Source of the DNA: Rhodospirillales bacterium BBD 1991-14
Lineage (GTDB): Bacteria; Pseudomonadota; Alphaproteobacteria; Kiloniellales; Kiloniellaceae
Length of the DNA stretch: 64,000 nucleotides
Direction: 5' to 3'
NCBI GenBank assembly: GCA_001657395.1
Contig: LYSY01000001.1
Location: 1-64,000, forward strand
A model generated the notes under the pieces. It saw only the letters and a list, made by a program, of their open reading frames with translations. It made no database searches and was not told the DNA's origin. The position numbers were made by a program, and so were the translations under genes. Positions 35,746 to 44,656 of the stretch are shown piece by piece (positions within the stretch are counted from its first letter, which is position 1; every line of letters starts with the position of its first letter).

Positions 35746-37062
35746 TCAATCGTGTCCCTTCGCTATCGGCGCAGCGGCGATATCACGCATTGCGGCCAGG
35801 AACTGCGCTACCTCGTGTTCGGTGTTGTAGTGGCACATCGACACTCTGATGCAGGAGGCAAGGCCCAGGGGGCGCAGGATGTTGCCGGAATAGTGGTCGG
35901 CCTTGCGCGTGTGCACGCGGATGCCGCTCTCGCGCAGGCGCGTCACAACATCCTCTGAGGTCTCTCCGTCGACAACCATCGAGACAAGGCCTTCGCGGCG
36001 TGGATTGTCGACGCCGCCGATGATCTGAACGCGCGGCATGTCGGCCAGTCCTTTAAGATTGCCGGTGCCGAAGAGCATCGCGTCGGTCAGCCGCTTCTCA
36101 TGGCGATGAATCGCTTCCCCGGCAGCCCGGATACGCGCCCGCGGGTCGGCGGAAGCGGTAAAATGTCCACCCAGCCATTCGAAATAGCGCACGACCTCCG
36201 CAAACGTCGCATAAGCGCCTGTGTCTCTCGTGCCAAGCTCCCAGGGCGCGTTGGGGGCGTCCAGCAAGTGATCGTGGGGCAGGGCGGCGAGCCTGTCCGA
36301 TGTCCAGGCCAAACCGTAGCCGTGGCGCGAGAACACTTTGTAAGGAGAGATTACATAGCCGTCGATGCCGTAGCTGTCGATGTCGAGCCGCCCGTGGGCG
36401 GCGTGCTGGATACCGTCGACGATGATGAAGCAATCCGGTGCCACGGCCCGGATTGCGCCGGCTATCGCGGCAACGTCCACCGACATCCCCGTGACCGGAG
36501 AGGTTTGAAGAATCGTTGCAACGCGCGTGTCCTCGGTCAGATGCGGCAGATAAGCCTCCGGATCAACGGAGCCGCTGTCCGGGTCGTGGGCGGCGACGAA
36601 GTAGTTCTTCCCGGTTTGGTGGCTCCAGCGGTCGCAGGCACTGCGTGTGGCCGGATGTTCCAGCGAGCTGCCGACAACCCGGCCGCCCCCCCGGCTGCCG
36701 AGGCAGGCGGCGCTGATCAGCCGGAACAGCAGTTCTGTTCCGCTTTCGCCCACGAAGATCTGACCTTTGGGTGCGTTAAAGAAGATCCGGGTGTCGCGCT
36801 TGGCGTCTTCAATCACGGACTGAAGCGCGTGGGATGCCGGGTTGTCCCGCCCCTGATTGTCGGGAATGGCGGCCATCTCGGCGGACTTCGTGACCACGGC
36901 ATTCAGGGTAAGCGCGCCACCGGCGTTTTCGAAGAACACGCGTGGGCCGTCAAACGGGCAGCGGTCCACATGGGCAAAGCGGTTGCGAATCTCTTCGATC
37001 AGGCCTGGTTCGATTTCCACGGTCTTTCCATCTTCCTGTGCCGCGGTCACGGCATTTTCCAA
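35746..37062 (-). CDS. Class V aminotransferase / cysteine-desulfurase-like PLP enzyme
   Basis: 438 aa fold-type I PLP protein. The Schiff-base Lys lies in SPYKVFSRHGYG, the PLP-binding Asp in FIIVDGIQHAAHG, and the N-terminal FFENAGGALTLN is a class V landmark. The active-site Cys loop of true cysteine desulfurases is not evident. It ends the CoA-transferase/crotonase/thioesterase operon, overlapping the thioesterase gene by 16 bp. It may be a lyase or aminotransferase acting on an amino-acid-like intermediate of that pathway; the exact reaction is unknown. Confidence 0.82.
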   Translation of the reverse strand: MENAVTAAQEDGKTVEIEPGLIEEIRNRFAHVDRCPFDGPRVFFENAGGALTLNAVVTKSAEMAAIPDNQGRDNPASHALQSVIEDAKRDTRIFFNAPKGQIFVGESGTELLFRLISAACLGSRGGGRVVGSSLEHPATRSACDRWSHQTGKNYFVAAHDPDSGSVDPEAYLPHLTEDTRVATILQTSPVTGMSVDVAAIAGAIRAVAPDCFIIVDGIQHAAHGRLDIDSYGIDGYVISPYKVFSRHGYGLAWTSDRLAALPHDHLLDAPNAPWELGTRDTGAYATFAEVVRYFEWLGGHFTASADPRARIRAAGEAIHRHEKRLTDAMLFGTGNLKGLADMPRVQIIGGVDNPRREGLVSMVVDGETSEDVVTRLRESGIRVHTRKADHYSGNILRPLGLASCIRVSMCHYNTEHEVAQFLAAMRDIAAAPIAKGHD

Positions 37063-37508
37063 GTGGCAGTTGCCAGCGCGGCCAGTTTACCGTCCTCGCT
37101 CCAAAGACGGCTTTCCATGAAGGAGATGCTGCGCCCACGGCGGGTGAAGCGGCCTTCGCAGGTCGCCTGACCGACAGGCACCGGGCGCATGAATTGAATC
37201 TTCAGCTCGATCGTAGCCCCGGCGCCGGCCACTTTCTTGACGAGATGGCCCATCGAGATATCCATCGCGCTGGCCATCGCACCGCCGTGCAGACTGCCCT
37301 GCGGGTTCATTACCAATTCACTGACCGGGAAGGTCACGCGGCAGACCTCCTTTTCCGCATCTGCTGCTTCCTCCGGCAGGTATTCGAATGACAGGCCCAG
37401 ATAGCGCGCCAGAAAAAAGGTTTCGAAATCCTGGCTGTGTTCGGCCAGCGCGGTTTCGAAATGGGCGCGCGCTGCGTCGGCGTCGATGCGCCGGGATCTG
37501 GCATCCAT
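37047..37508 (-). CDS. PaaI-type hot-dog acyl-CoA thioesterase
   Basis: 153 aa. The hot-dog fold signature is visible: NPQGSLHGGAMASAMDISMGHL, with the conserved His-Gly-Gly-Ala, then IELKIQFMRPVPVGQATCEG. It should hydrolyse acyl-CoA thioesters in the cytoplasm. Its stop lies within the start of the PLP gene and its start abuts the crotonase stop, so it is tightly embedded in a CoA-linked catabolic operon. Confidence 0.85.
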   Translation of the reverse strand: MDARSRRIDADAARAHFETALAEHSQDFETFFLARYLGLSFEYLPEEAADAEKEVCRVTFPVSELVMNPQGSLHGGAMASAMDISMGHLVKKVAGAGATIELKIQFMRPVPVGQATCEGRFTRRGRSISFMESRLWSEDGKLAALATATWKMP

Positions 37509-38293
37509 CAGGAACCCACGAACTCAGGCTTGCGCTTTTCCATGAAAGCGCGGCGCCCCTCAATGTAGTCGGCACTTTTGAAGCACTCCTTCACCCGTTG
37601 CTCGCAGGCGGCAAGGTCGCGGGCGCTCTCGTCCTTCAGCGTCTCGCCGACGATGAACTTCACCGAGGCTACGGTCATCGGCGCATTTGCGGCGATCATC
37701 GTTGCGGTGTCCTCGGCGGCCTGTTTCACTGCGCCGTCCGGCACGATCCGGTTGACGAGGCCCATGACGCGGGCTTCCTGGGCGTCGAAGCGACGGGCGG
37801 TGAAGAAGATCTCCTTGGCGAAGGCAGGCCCCACGACATTGACCAGACGGTTGATCCCGGCAAAGCCGTAGCCGAGGCCAAGCTTCGCTGCCGGAATGGC
37901 GAACTGCGAGCCTTCGCCGCAGATCCGAAGATCGCAGCACAAGGCCAGGGCCACACCGCCGCCGACGCAGAACCCGTCAATCTGGGCGATTGTCGGTTTC
38001 GGGAATGCCTCGACCGCATCGTAGACCCGCTTTGTCGTCGTGTTGTAGTGGGCCACGGCCTCTTCACCGGCGCGCTCGTTTTCGAACTTTGAGATGTCGG
38101 CGCCTGAGACGAAGGCTTTGCCGCCCGCCCCAGAGAGAATCAGAATGCGTACCGCGGGGTCCCTGGCATAGTCTTTCAACGCCTTTTCGAAGGCTTCCCA
38201 CATCTCCAGTGAAACCGCGTTGCGTTTCTCGGGTTGATTGAAGACGATCCGTGCGATCTCGCCGCTGCGTTCCGTGAGTATCCTGTCGGTCAT
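37508..38293 (-). CDS. Enoyl-CoA hydratase/isomerase (crotonase) family protein
   Basis: 261 aa crotonase fold. The first oxyanion-hole segment reads GGKAFVSGADISKF, and the second GFCVGGGVALALCCDLRI. Compared with the rat hydratase, the Glu at the PE-x-x-LG position is Ala here (IPAAKLGLGYG), while the second catalytic Glu appears kept (AFAKEIFFTARRF). Hydratase activity in the classical two-Glu manner is therefore doubtful; it may be an isomerase or another crotonase. It lies between the CoA-transferase and thioesterase genes. Confidence 0.85.
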   Translation of the reverse strand: MTDRILTERSGEIARIVFNQPEKRNAVSLEMWEAFEKALKDYARDPAVRILILSGAGGKAFVSGADISKFENERAGEEAVAHYNTTTKRVYDAVEAFPKPTIAQIDGFCVGGGVALALCCDLRICGEGSQFAIPAAKLGLGYGFAGINRLVNVVGPAFAKEIFFTARRFDAQEARVMGLVNRIVPDGAVKQAAEDTATMIAANAPMTVASVKFIVGETLKDESARDLAACEQRVKECFKSADYIEGRRAFMEKRKPEFVGS

Positions 38294-38308
38294 GACCGTA
38301 TGCCCCGC

Positions 38309-39583
38309 CTAAGTTGCGCCATCGCGTTTCATGTCCTCGATGTCATCCTTGGTATAGCCGAGTTCGGCAAGAATTTCGTTGCTGTGCTGGCCGGCCGTTG
38401 GCGGCGGCGCCACGATTCTGCTCGGCGTCCGGCTCATAATGATCGGTTGGCCGATCAGCTGCGTGTCGCCGCGCTCGTGACTGGTGACCGGCTGGGCGAG
38501 GCCCAGATGGTGGACCTGAGGGTCCGCGAACACCTGGCTGATGTCGTTGATCTCACCCGCCGGAACGCCTGCGGCGTTCATGATCTCCACCCAGGCGGCC
38601 GTGGACTTTGACTCTGTGATCGCTTCGATCTCGGCGCCCAGCGCGTCGCGGTTTTCAGACCGCGCGGCTGCGGTCTTAAAGCGTGCATCGGCGGTCCAAT
38701 CCTCACGGCCCAGCGCTTTCGCGAAGCGTTTCCAGATCTCCTCGCCAGCGACCGCGAGGTTCATATGGCCGTTACTGGTGCGGAACACACCCGTGGGGAT
38801 CGAAGTCGGGTGATTGTTGCCGGCCTGTTTCGGCACATCTTTGTCGACAAGATAACGCGCGCCCTGAAAATCCAGCATGAAGACCTGCGCTTGCAGCAGG
38901 GAGGTCTGGACCCACTGCCCGCGCTGAGACACCGCGCGTTCGAGGAGGGCAAGCAAAATTCCCTGCGCAGCCAGAAGCCCGGCACAGAGATCGGCGATCG
39001 GGATGCCGACCCGCATCGGCCCTTCCCCGGGTTTTCCGGTAATCGACATCAGCCCTCCCATGCCCTGGGCTATCTGGTCGAAGCCGGGGCGTTCGGCATA
39101 GGGGCCGTCCTGACCAAATCCGGAAATCGAAGCGTAGATCAAGCCGGGGTTGCTTGCGGCAAGCGTTTCGTAGTCGATGCCCAGGCGTTTTTTGACACCG
39201 GGCCGGAAATTCTCGACCACCACATCGGCGGTATCGGCAAGGCGCCGGAATGCTGCGAGGCCGGCGGGCGACTTCAGATTCAATGTCAGGCTACGCTTGT
39301 TCCGGTGGAGGTTTTGGAAGTCGGGGCCGCTGCGTGGGCCACCCAGCTGCGCGCCATCCGCCGGTGTCTCGATTTTGATGACGTCGGCACCCCAATCGGC
39401 GAGCTGACGCACACAGGTCGGCCCTGAACGCACGCGCGTGAGATCGAGAACCCGAGTGTTCTGGAGTGCCGCGCTGGCGGGCGGAGGCCGCGATGAGGTC
39501 CGGGATGGCTTCTGCGCTGTTTCCTTCTCAGCCTCCCTCCCTGTGCCGTTTTCCGCCTGGTTCGGGGCCGTTGGGTTGGTCAT
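38309..39583 (-). CDS. CaiB/BaiF-family (class III) CoA-transferase
   Basis: 424 aa. The family core is clear: NTRVLDLTRVRSGPTCVRQLADWGADVIKIE, RNKRSLTLNLKSPAG, the FENFRPG-like VVENFRPGV, and the catalytic Asp in VGIPIADLCAGL. It moves CoA between organic acids, activating the substrate that the divergent transporter probably imports. An N-terminal extension of about 40 low-complexity residues precedes the domain; the start may lie inside it. It is the first gene of a minus-strand operon, divergent from the GntR regulator. Confidence 0.9.
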   Translation of the reverse strand: MTNPTAPNQAENGTGREAEKETAQKPSRTSSRPPPASAALQNTRVLDLTRVRSGPTCVRQLADWGADVIKIETPADGAQLGGPRSGPDFQNLHRNKRSLTLNLKSPAGLAAFRRLADTADVVVENFRPGVKKRLGIDYETLAASNPGLIYASISGFGQDGPYAERPGFDQIAQGMGGLMSITGKPGEGPMRVGIPIADLCAGLLAAQGILLALLERAVSQRGQWVQTSLLQAQVFMLDFQGARYLVDKDVPKQAGNNHPTSIPTGVFRTSNGHMNLAVAGEEIWKRFAKALGREDWTADARFKTAAARSENRDALGAEIEAITESKSTAAWVEIMNAAGVPAGEINDISQVFADPQVHHLGLAQPVTSHERGDTQLIGQPIIMSRTPSRIVAPPPTAGQHSNEILAELGYTKDDIEDMKRDGAT

Positions 39584-39633
39584 CGGCGTTCTCCGGCCGT
39601 GGATTGAACTTCCCTATTTAATAGGCAGTGGCA

Positions 39634-39672
39634 TTAATGTTGACAATACAAATGTTAAATGTTGACAAAATT
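39634..39672. promoter_or_regulatory. Candidate GntR/FCD operator in a divergent promoter
   Basis: The AT-rich gap between the CoA-transferase and gntR genes holds two perfect direct repeats ATGTTGACAA (39638-39647 and 39660-39669) with centres 22 bp apart, about two helical turns, and a partial third copy ATGTTAAA between them. TTGACA also looks like a -35 hexamer. Binding by the adjacent FCD-type regulator is inferred. Confidence 0.5.
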
Positions 39673-39698
39673 GAGCAAGCCGCGTTCACTGGGACGTC

Positions 39699-40427
39699 AT
39701 GACATCGGCTCTTAGAACCATTGGCGCACGCCGTGAGACGCTTGCCGGCGAAGTGCGCTCCGAGATCGAGCGCTGGATTCTTTCCGGCGAGATCGAGCCC
39801 GGCCAGAAGCTCAATGAAGTCGCATTGGCGAATGTGATGGGAGTGAGCCGCGGCACGGTGCGGGAGGCAATTCGCTCGCTCGCGGACTCAGGGCTTATTG
39901 TCCTTGTGGCCAACCGAGGCGCCTTTGTGCATCAGCTCACGGTGGACGACATCCGAAATCTCTACGACCTGCGGGGTGCGATCTTTGCCATGGGTTGCGC
40001 AGCGGTGGCGCGGCGGATGGCGAGCGAGCGGGACGAAGTGCTGATCGCGGCGCTGCAGAAGAACCTCGAGGACATGCGTGAAGCCTATCGCCAGGACGAT
40101 CGCCCGGCGTACTACGATCTGAACATCGCCTTTCACGACATGATCCTTGCGGGCGCGCAGAATCCGAAGGCGAAGAGCGCCTACGACGGGCTGGTCAAGG
40201 AGATGCACCTTTTTCGCCGCCGCGGGCTGTCCGTGGCGCCGAACATTGCTCAGTCGATAAACGAACATGCCGCCATCGTGAATGCCATTGCGGCAGGTGA
40301 CCCAGGTGAGGCGCGCGATGCCGCGACACATCACGTCGAGTCAGGTCTCGCGCGCTTCTTGAAGACGCTTTCTGATGGTGCCGCGGCGGAAGGGCACCCC
40401 GAAGGCGATCATGCGAGGTCGAGCTAG
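39699..40427 (+). CDS. GntR-family (FCD) transcriptional regulator
   Basis: 242 aa. The N-terminal winged helix-turn-helix is SGEIEPGQKLNEVALANVMGVSRGTVREAIRSLADSGLIV. The C-terminal helical FCD domain carries the metal/acid-binding Asp and His residues (DLRGAIFAMG, FHDMIL, then the INEHAAIVNAI region). FadR-type members sense organic acids. Its position between the CoA-transferase operon and tctCBA marks it as their likely joint regulator. Confidence 0.93.
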   Translation: MTSALRTIGARRETLAGEVRSEIERWILSGEIEPGQKLNEVALANVMGVSRGTVREAIRSLADSGLIVLVANRGAFVHQLTVDDIRNLYDLRGAIFAMGCAAVARRMASERDEVLIAALQKNLEDMREAYRQDDRPAYYDLNIAFHDMILAGAQNPKAKSAYDGLVKEMHLFRRRGLSVAPNIAQSINEHAAIVNAIAAGDPGEARDAATHHVESGLARFLKTLSDGAAAEGHPEGDHARSS

Positions 40428-40440
40428 AACAACAACGAAG

Positions 40441-40457
40441 GCACGGCCATGCCGTGC
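40441..40457 (+). promoter_or_regulatory. Perfect hairpin between gntR and tctC
   Basis: GCACGGC-CAT-GCCGTGC is a perfect 7-bp inverted repeat with a 3-nt loop, in the 84-bp gap 12 nt after the gntR stop. There is no T-run after it, so it is more likely an mRNA stability element or operator than a full terminator. The tctC ribosome-binding site (GGGAGG) follows about 45 nt later. Confidence 0.45.
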
Positions 40458-40511
40458 GGATGAAGAAAAGGCTCACATACAAGGGCCTGTCGTTCACCAA
40501 GGGAGGAAGAC

Positions 40512-41507
40512 ATGAAAGACTTATCCAACCCCACGCGCCGTGGTTTCCTTGGCCTTGCGGCGGCAGCCGGCGGCGCTGCTGTGGGTGCATCCTTGCCGCA
40601 CGCGGTATTCGCTCAGGAGGCGTTTCCCAGCAAGACACTGAACGTGGTCACCCATGCCGGACCCGGCGGTGGAACTGATATCACGACAAGGATGATGATG
40701 TTGCGCGGGCGCCGCGTCTTCGGCCAAGACATGGTTGTCGTCAGCAAGCGTGGTGGCAGCGGCGCAGCGGCGCTGATGTACGCAAACGGGCAGCCGCGCG
40801 ACGGCTATACCTTTCTGACCATTACCCAGAGTCACATCTTCCAGATCATTCAGAAGAAGGTGCCCCTGACCATCGACCAACTCGTCGGTATCGCGCGTGC
40901 GACCGACGACCCGACGGTGATTGCCGTTCCCACGAACAGCCCCGTCAATTCGCTGCAGGATGTGATCCGTGCCTCCGCCGAGGCAGACGGCGGGTTGAAG
41001 TGGGGCACCACCTTTGCAGGTGGAGCTGACCATGTCGGTATCCATAACTTCTGCAAGAAAGCCGAAGACATTCCTTACACCATTGTGCCGTTCCAGGGCG
41101 GTGGCGACATCGTCACCAGCCTGGTGGGTGGTAATGTCGATATTGCGATCCTCAACTATGCCGAAGGGGAAAGCCAGTTTGCTGCGGGTGATCTCAAACC
41201 GGTTGTTGCATTGTCCGCAGAGCGTATTTCCGGCATCCCAGACGTTCCAACGGCGGTCGAGCAGGGGATCGAAGCCTATGCTTCCACCGTGCGCGGGTTC
41301 GCTGCGCTGTCGGGCGTGCCTGAAGATCGGATGAAGACCCTCCAGGACGGCCTCGTCACCGCCATGAGCCACTCGGCCTATCAAAGCTACCTTGAAAGTG
41401 GTGGCATGACCTCGGCTTCGGTTGTCGGCATGGACGGGTGGAACGCACACATCGAGCGTATTTTTGTTGAGAGCGAGACGGCTCTTAAGGAACTCGGCCT
41501 CATCTGA
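40512..41507 (+). CDS. tctC: Tripartite tricarboxylate transporter solute-binding protein (TctC/Bug)
   Basis: 331 aa with GGGAGG upstream. A twin-arginine signal (TRRGFLGLAAAAGG) ends near AVFAQ, so the folded protein is exported to the periplasm. The Bug fold follows, with HAGPGGGTDITTRMM as the ligand-binding loop and FQGGGDIVTSLVGGNVDIA as the second-domain motif. It binds a carboxylate ligand for TctAB. The ligand is not deducible from sequence; the CoA-transferase and enolase-type neighbours suggest an organic acid that is later activated with CoA. Confidence 0.93.
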   Translation: MKDLSNPTRRGFLGLAAAAGGAAVGASLPHAVFAQEAFPSKTLNVVTHAGPGGGTDITTRMMMLRGRRVFGQDMVVVSKRGGSGAAALMYANGQPRDGYTFLTITQSHIFQIIQKKVPLTIDQLVGIARATDDPTVIAVPTNSPVNSLQDVIRASAEADGGLKWGTTFAGGADHVGIHNFCKKAEDIPYTIVPFQGGGDIVTSLVGGNVDIAILNYAEGESQFAAGDLKPVVALSAERISGIPDVPTAVEQGIEAYASTVRGFAALSGVPEDRMKTLQDGLVTAMSHSAYQSYLESGGMTSASVVGMDGWNAHIERIFVESETALKELGLI

Positions 41508-42013
41508 TGAGCGCGGAAACCAGGAGCGGGCGGCCGGCGGAAGCGGGCCGCCTGCCGCGCGACTTTCTTGTCGGCGTCGTGCTGTTGGCATTCTGCGCGG
41601 TCACCTACTGGGTGTCACTCGGGATCGCGGAAGCGCCCGCGGCCCTTGCGCAGAACGTGCAGCCCGCAACCTTTCCGAGGTTGATTCTGGCGATCATCGC
41701 AGTGCTGACGGTATTGATGATGGCTTTGGGATTCGGGCAAACCGAGCCGGCCCGGCGCACACCGAAGCTCGTCGTGCTGATGACGGGTGCTCTCATGATC
41801 GCTTTCGTCATTGCATTCGGCGCGCTCGGGTCCTTGGCGGCCATGATTGTGTTTTGCCTGGTGATGCCAATCGTCTGGGGAGAAAAGCTGTCGCCGAAGC
41901 TCATCGCTTATGCGCTGGCCTTTCCATTGGCGGTGTATCTGATCTTCGATGTCGGGCTTGGCGTCTACTTCCCGCCAGGTGTCATCGAAAACCTCATCGA
42001 CTCAGTAATCTGA
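41507..42013 (+). CDS. tctB: Tripartite tricarboxylate transporter small membrane protein (TctB)
   Basis: 168 aa with four predicted helices. Its ATG overlaps the tctC stop (TGATG), implying translational coupling. The protein is poorly conserved by nature and recognised by topology and position between tctC and tctA. It helps form the membrane complex. Confidence 0.88.
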   Translation: MSAETRSGRPAEAGRLPRDFLVGVVLLAFCAVTYWVSLGIAEAPAALAQNVQPATFPRLILAIIAVLTVLMMALGFGQTEPARRTPKLVVLMTGALMIAFVIAFGALGSLAAMIVFCLVMPIVWGEKLSPKLIAYALAFPLAVYLIFDVGLGVYFPPGVIENLIDSVI

Positions 42014-42062
42014 AGCGTAGTGCCGATCAAAAGGCGCTGACAGAGCAAGGACGAGAACACGG

Positions 42063-43556
42063 ATGGAGGCTTTTTTTATAGCTCTATCGGCATTTTCCGA
42101 TCCCTATCTCCTGGGCATCGTCGTCCTTGGAACTCTTGGCGGTGTCCTGGTGGGGGCGATGCCGGGCCTGAGCTCGACCATGGCGACCGCCCTACTGCTG
42201 CCCTTCACGCTCACCATGGAGCCGATCCCGGCGATTGCCCTGCTGTCGGCGCTTTACTGTGCGGGGACCTTCGGGGGGTCGATCACCGCGATCCTGGTGA
42301 ATGCACCGGGTGCGCCGCCGGCGGCTGCCACGGCCTTCGACGGTTACCCGCTCGCGCAGAAAGGCTTTGCCGGAAAGGCTCTGGGCCTGGCTGCGGTCTC
42401 AAGTGTGATTGGCGGCATCTTCTCGGTCATCGTGCTGATTGTTGCTGCGCCGCTTCTGTCGCGGGTCGCCTACAACTTCGGTCCGCCGGAGTACTTCGCG
42501 CTGGCGGTGTTCGGCTTGTCGATGCTGGCCACGATCAGTGGCGAAAGTGCGCTCAAAAACCTTATCGGCGGCGCCATCGGCGTTCTGATTGCAACGGTCG
42601 GGATGGATTTTACCACCGGGATTGAGCGTTTCACCTTCGGTAACTGGGAGTTGTCGGAGGGTATCCACTTCATCCCGGTGATGATTGGTCTCTTTGCCGG
42701 AGCGGAGTTCATCAAGCAAGCCGGAAAGCTGGATCAAAAGCGCTTCCGTGTGCCCTTGAACGCCGTAAAGCTGCCCACGCGCCAGGACATCAAAGCCTGT
42801 CTGGGCACTATCGCGCGGTCTTGCGGCATCGGCTCGTTCATTGGGCTACTGCCCGCCGAAGGCGGCACGGTGGCGGCAATGATGGGTTACAACGAGGCCA
42901 AGCGCTTCGCCAAGGACAAGTCGCAATTCGGCAAGGGCGATCCGCGGGGAATCGCGGGTCCCGAGGCGGCCAACAACGCCGCAACCGGTGCGGCGATGGT
43001 GCCTACGCTGGCGTTGGGTATCCCTGGCAGCGCCACGACGGCGATCATTCTTGGCGCGCTCCTGGTGCATGGACTGCGCCCGGGCCCGCATCTCTTCACC
43101 GAACAGCCAACGCTGCTTTACTCGATCTTCCTGGCGATGCTGATCGCCAATTTTGCCTTTGCCACCTTCGGCTTCATCGGCGCCAAGATCTTTGCGCGCA
43201 TCACGTTGATTCCGACCGAGTACCTTTGGCCCGCGGTGTTCATCCTGGCCTGCGTCGGCTCATATGCGCTTGAACAGGCTATGCTGGACATCTGGGTCAT
43301 GATCACTGCCGGAGTTCTCGGTTTCGTCATGCAGCGTTTCGGGTTTTCGGCGGCGCCGATCATCATGGGGCTGATTCTCGGCAAGCTTGTCGAAGGCACG
43401 CTCAAGCAGTCGTTGATCATCTTCGACCATTCGTGGTTTGGTTTTCTCGAGCGGCCGATTGTATTGGTCTTCCTGTCCTTGACCTTGCTTTCCATGTCTT
43501 TGCCGTTGATCAGTGAGATGCGTGCCCGTCGGCGGCGGGCGGCGCGGGAAGGCTGA
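42063..43556 (+). CDS. tctA: Tripartite tricarboxylate transporter large permease (TctA)
   Basis: 497 aa with about twelve helices. Family motifs are GTLGGVLVGAMPGLSSTMATALLLPFTL near the N-terminus and GIAGPEAANNAATGAAMVPTLALGIPGSATTAIILGALLVHGLRPGP in the middle. It is the main sodium- or proton-coupled channel of the carboxylate importer. It is followed by the enolase-superfamily gene with a 1-nt overlap. Confidence 0.95.
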   Translation: MEAFFIALSAFSDPYLLGIVVLGTLGGVLVGAMPGLSSTMATALLLPFTLTMEPIPAIALLSALYCAGTFGGSITAILVNAPGAPPAAATAFDGYPLAQKGFAGKALGLAAVSSVIGGIFSVIVLIVAAPLLSRVAYNFGPPEYFALAVFGLSMLATISGESALKNLIGGAIGVLIATVGMDFTTGIERFTFGNWELSEGIHFIPVMIGLFAGAEFIKQAGKLDQKRFRVPLNAVKLPTRQDIKACLGTIARSCGIGSFIGLLPAEGGTVAAMMGYNEAKRFAKDKSQFGKGDPRGIAGPEAANNAATGAAMVPTLALGIPGSATTAIILGALLVHGLRPGPHLFTEQPTLLYSIFLAMLIANFAFATFGFIGAKIFARITLIPTEYLWPAVFILACVGSYALEQAMLDIWVMITAGVLGFVMQRFGFSAAPIIMGLILGKLVEGTLKQSLIIFDHSWFGFLERPIVLVFLSLTLLSMSLPLISEMRARRRRAAREG

Positions 43557-44656
43557 TGCCGGGCATTGCGGCTGTCGAGGCCAGAGTCCACAAGCCATCC
43601 GCCGCAGCCGACGACCCCGCGCCTTACGCGGGCGCTGATAGCTTTGTCTTCGTGCGGTTGCGATTGCGGCTCTCGGACGGGCGCGAAGGCGAGGGCTACA
43701 CCGGCAGGTTTCTGGCGGCCGAAGTCGCACACTTCCTAAACGGATCGGTGGCAGAGGCGCTGGTCGGATGTGATCCCCTGGCCGAACCGGATCTCTTGTC
43801 AGTCCTTGTACGGCGCTTTAATCCACGGCAGATGACCGGGGTCGTTGTATCGGCTTTCTCCGCGCTCGATGTTGCGTTGCACGATCTGCGCGCCAAGTCG
43901 GCGGGCGTCTCCCTTGCAGCACTGCTCGGGGGGCGTCGGCCGGCTGCACCGGTACACGTGACCTGCGGGTTTCCAGCGCTCGGTACCGGTGCGCTGGCTG
44001 CCGCCTGTTCGAAAGAGATAGAGGGGGGTGCCGCCGGCGTGAAGGTGCTCGTGGCCGCCAGGGGGCGCAGTGTCGCAGAAGATGCGGAGAGGGTGCGCGC
44101 GGTGCGGGCGGCAATTGGCGAGCGGGCCGACCTGATTGTCGATGCCAATTGCGGCTACGATCTTGACGCTGCGCGGAGCTTTCAGCGGCAGACGGCGGAT
44201 CTGGTCCTGGCCTGGTTCGAAGAACCGGTGCATGGCAATGACCCGGGCGACCTGGCAGCGCTGGCGGCGGACCGGATCCATCCGATCGGGGCGGGGCAGA
44301 TGGAGCAGTCGCGGGAACGGTTTCGTCAGCTAGAAGCCGCCGGAGTCTCGGTCTTGCAGCCGAACGCGGTGTTTGCGGGGGGGATCGGGGCCGCGATCAC
44401 GGTCGCTCAGCAAGCCCGGGGAAACGGCAGGACGGTGAGCCCGGCCGGTGGCTGGGATATCGTGAACATCCATTGGATGTGCGGCGCCGTTGATCAGGGA
44501 CCGGTGGAGTTGCATCGTGCGCAAGACCGCATCACGAGGCTGATAAGGGGCTCCGCGTCGTCGCTGCCGATCGCCGACGGCTGTCTTGCTCCGCCGAGCG
44601 GGGCGGGGTTGTGCCTTCTGCCGGATGAAGCTGCGCTTGCGGCCTGTGCCCTGTGA
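43556..44656 (+). CDS. Mandelate racemase/enolase-superfamily protein with atypical active site
   Basis: 366 aa. Overall order fits the superfamily: an N-terminal capping domain, then a barrel with metal ligands in LIVDANCGYD (Asp) and AWFEEPVHG (Glu). The usual third ligand, in an A-G-E context, appears as IGAGQMEQ with Gln instead of Glu. The K-x-K motif is reduced to VKVLV. The His/Asp dyad regions read LQPNAVFAGG and TVSPAGGWD without the His. It may be a divergent dehydratase or racemase, or inactive. The 1-nt overlap with tctA indicates that it acts on the imported acid. Confidence 0.78.
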   Translation: MPGIAAVEARVHKPSAAADDPAPYAGADSFVFVRLRLRLSDGREGEGYTGRFLAAEVAHFLNGSVAEALVGCDPLAEPDLLSVLVRRFNPRQMTGVVVSAFSALDVALHDLRAKSAGVSLAALLGGRRPAAPVHVTCGFPALGTGALAAACSKEIEGGAAGVKVLVAARGRSVAEDAERVRAVRAAIGERADLIVDANCGYDLDAARSFQRQTADLVLAWFEEPVHGNDPGDLAALAADRIHPIGAGQMEQSRERFRQLEAAGVSVLQPNAVFAGGIGAAITVAQQARGNGRTVSPAGGWDIVNIHWMCGAVDQGPVELHRAQDRITRLIRGSASSLPIADGCLAPPSGAGLCLLPDEAALAACAL

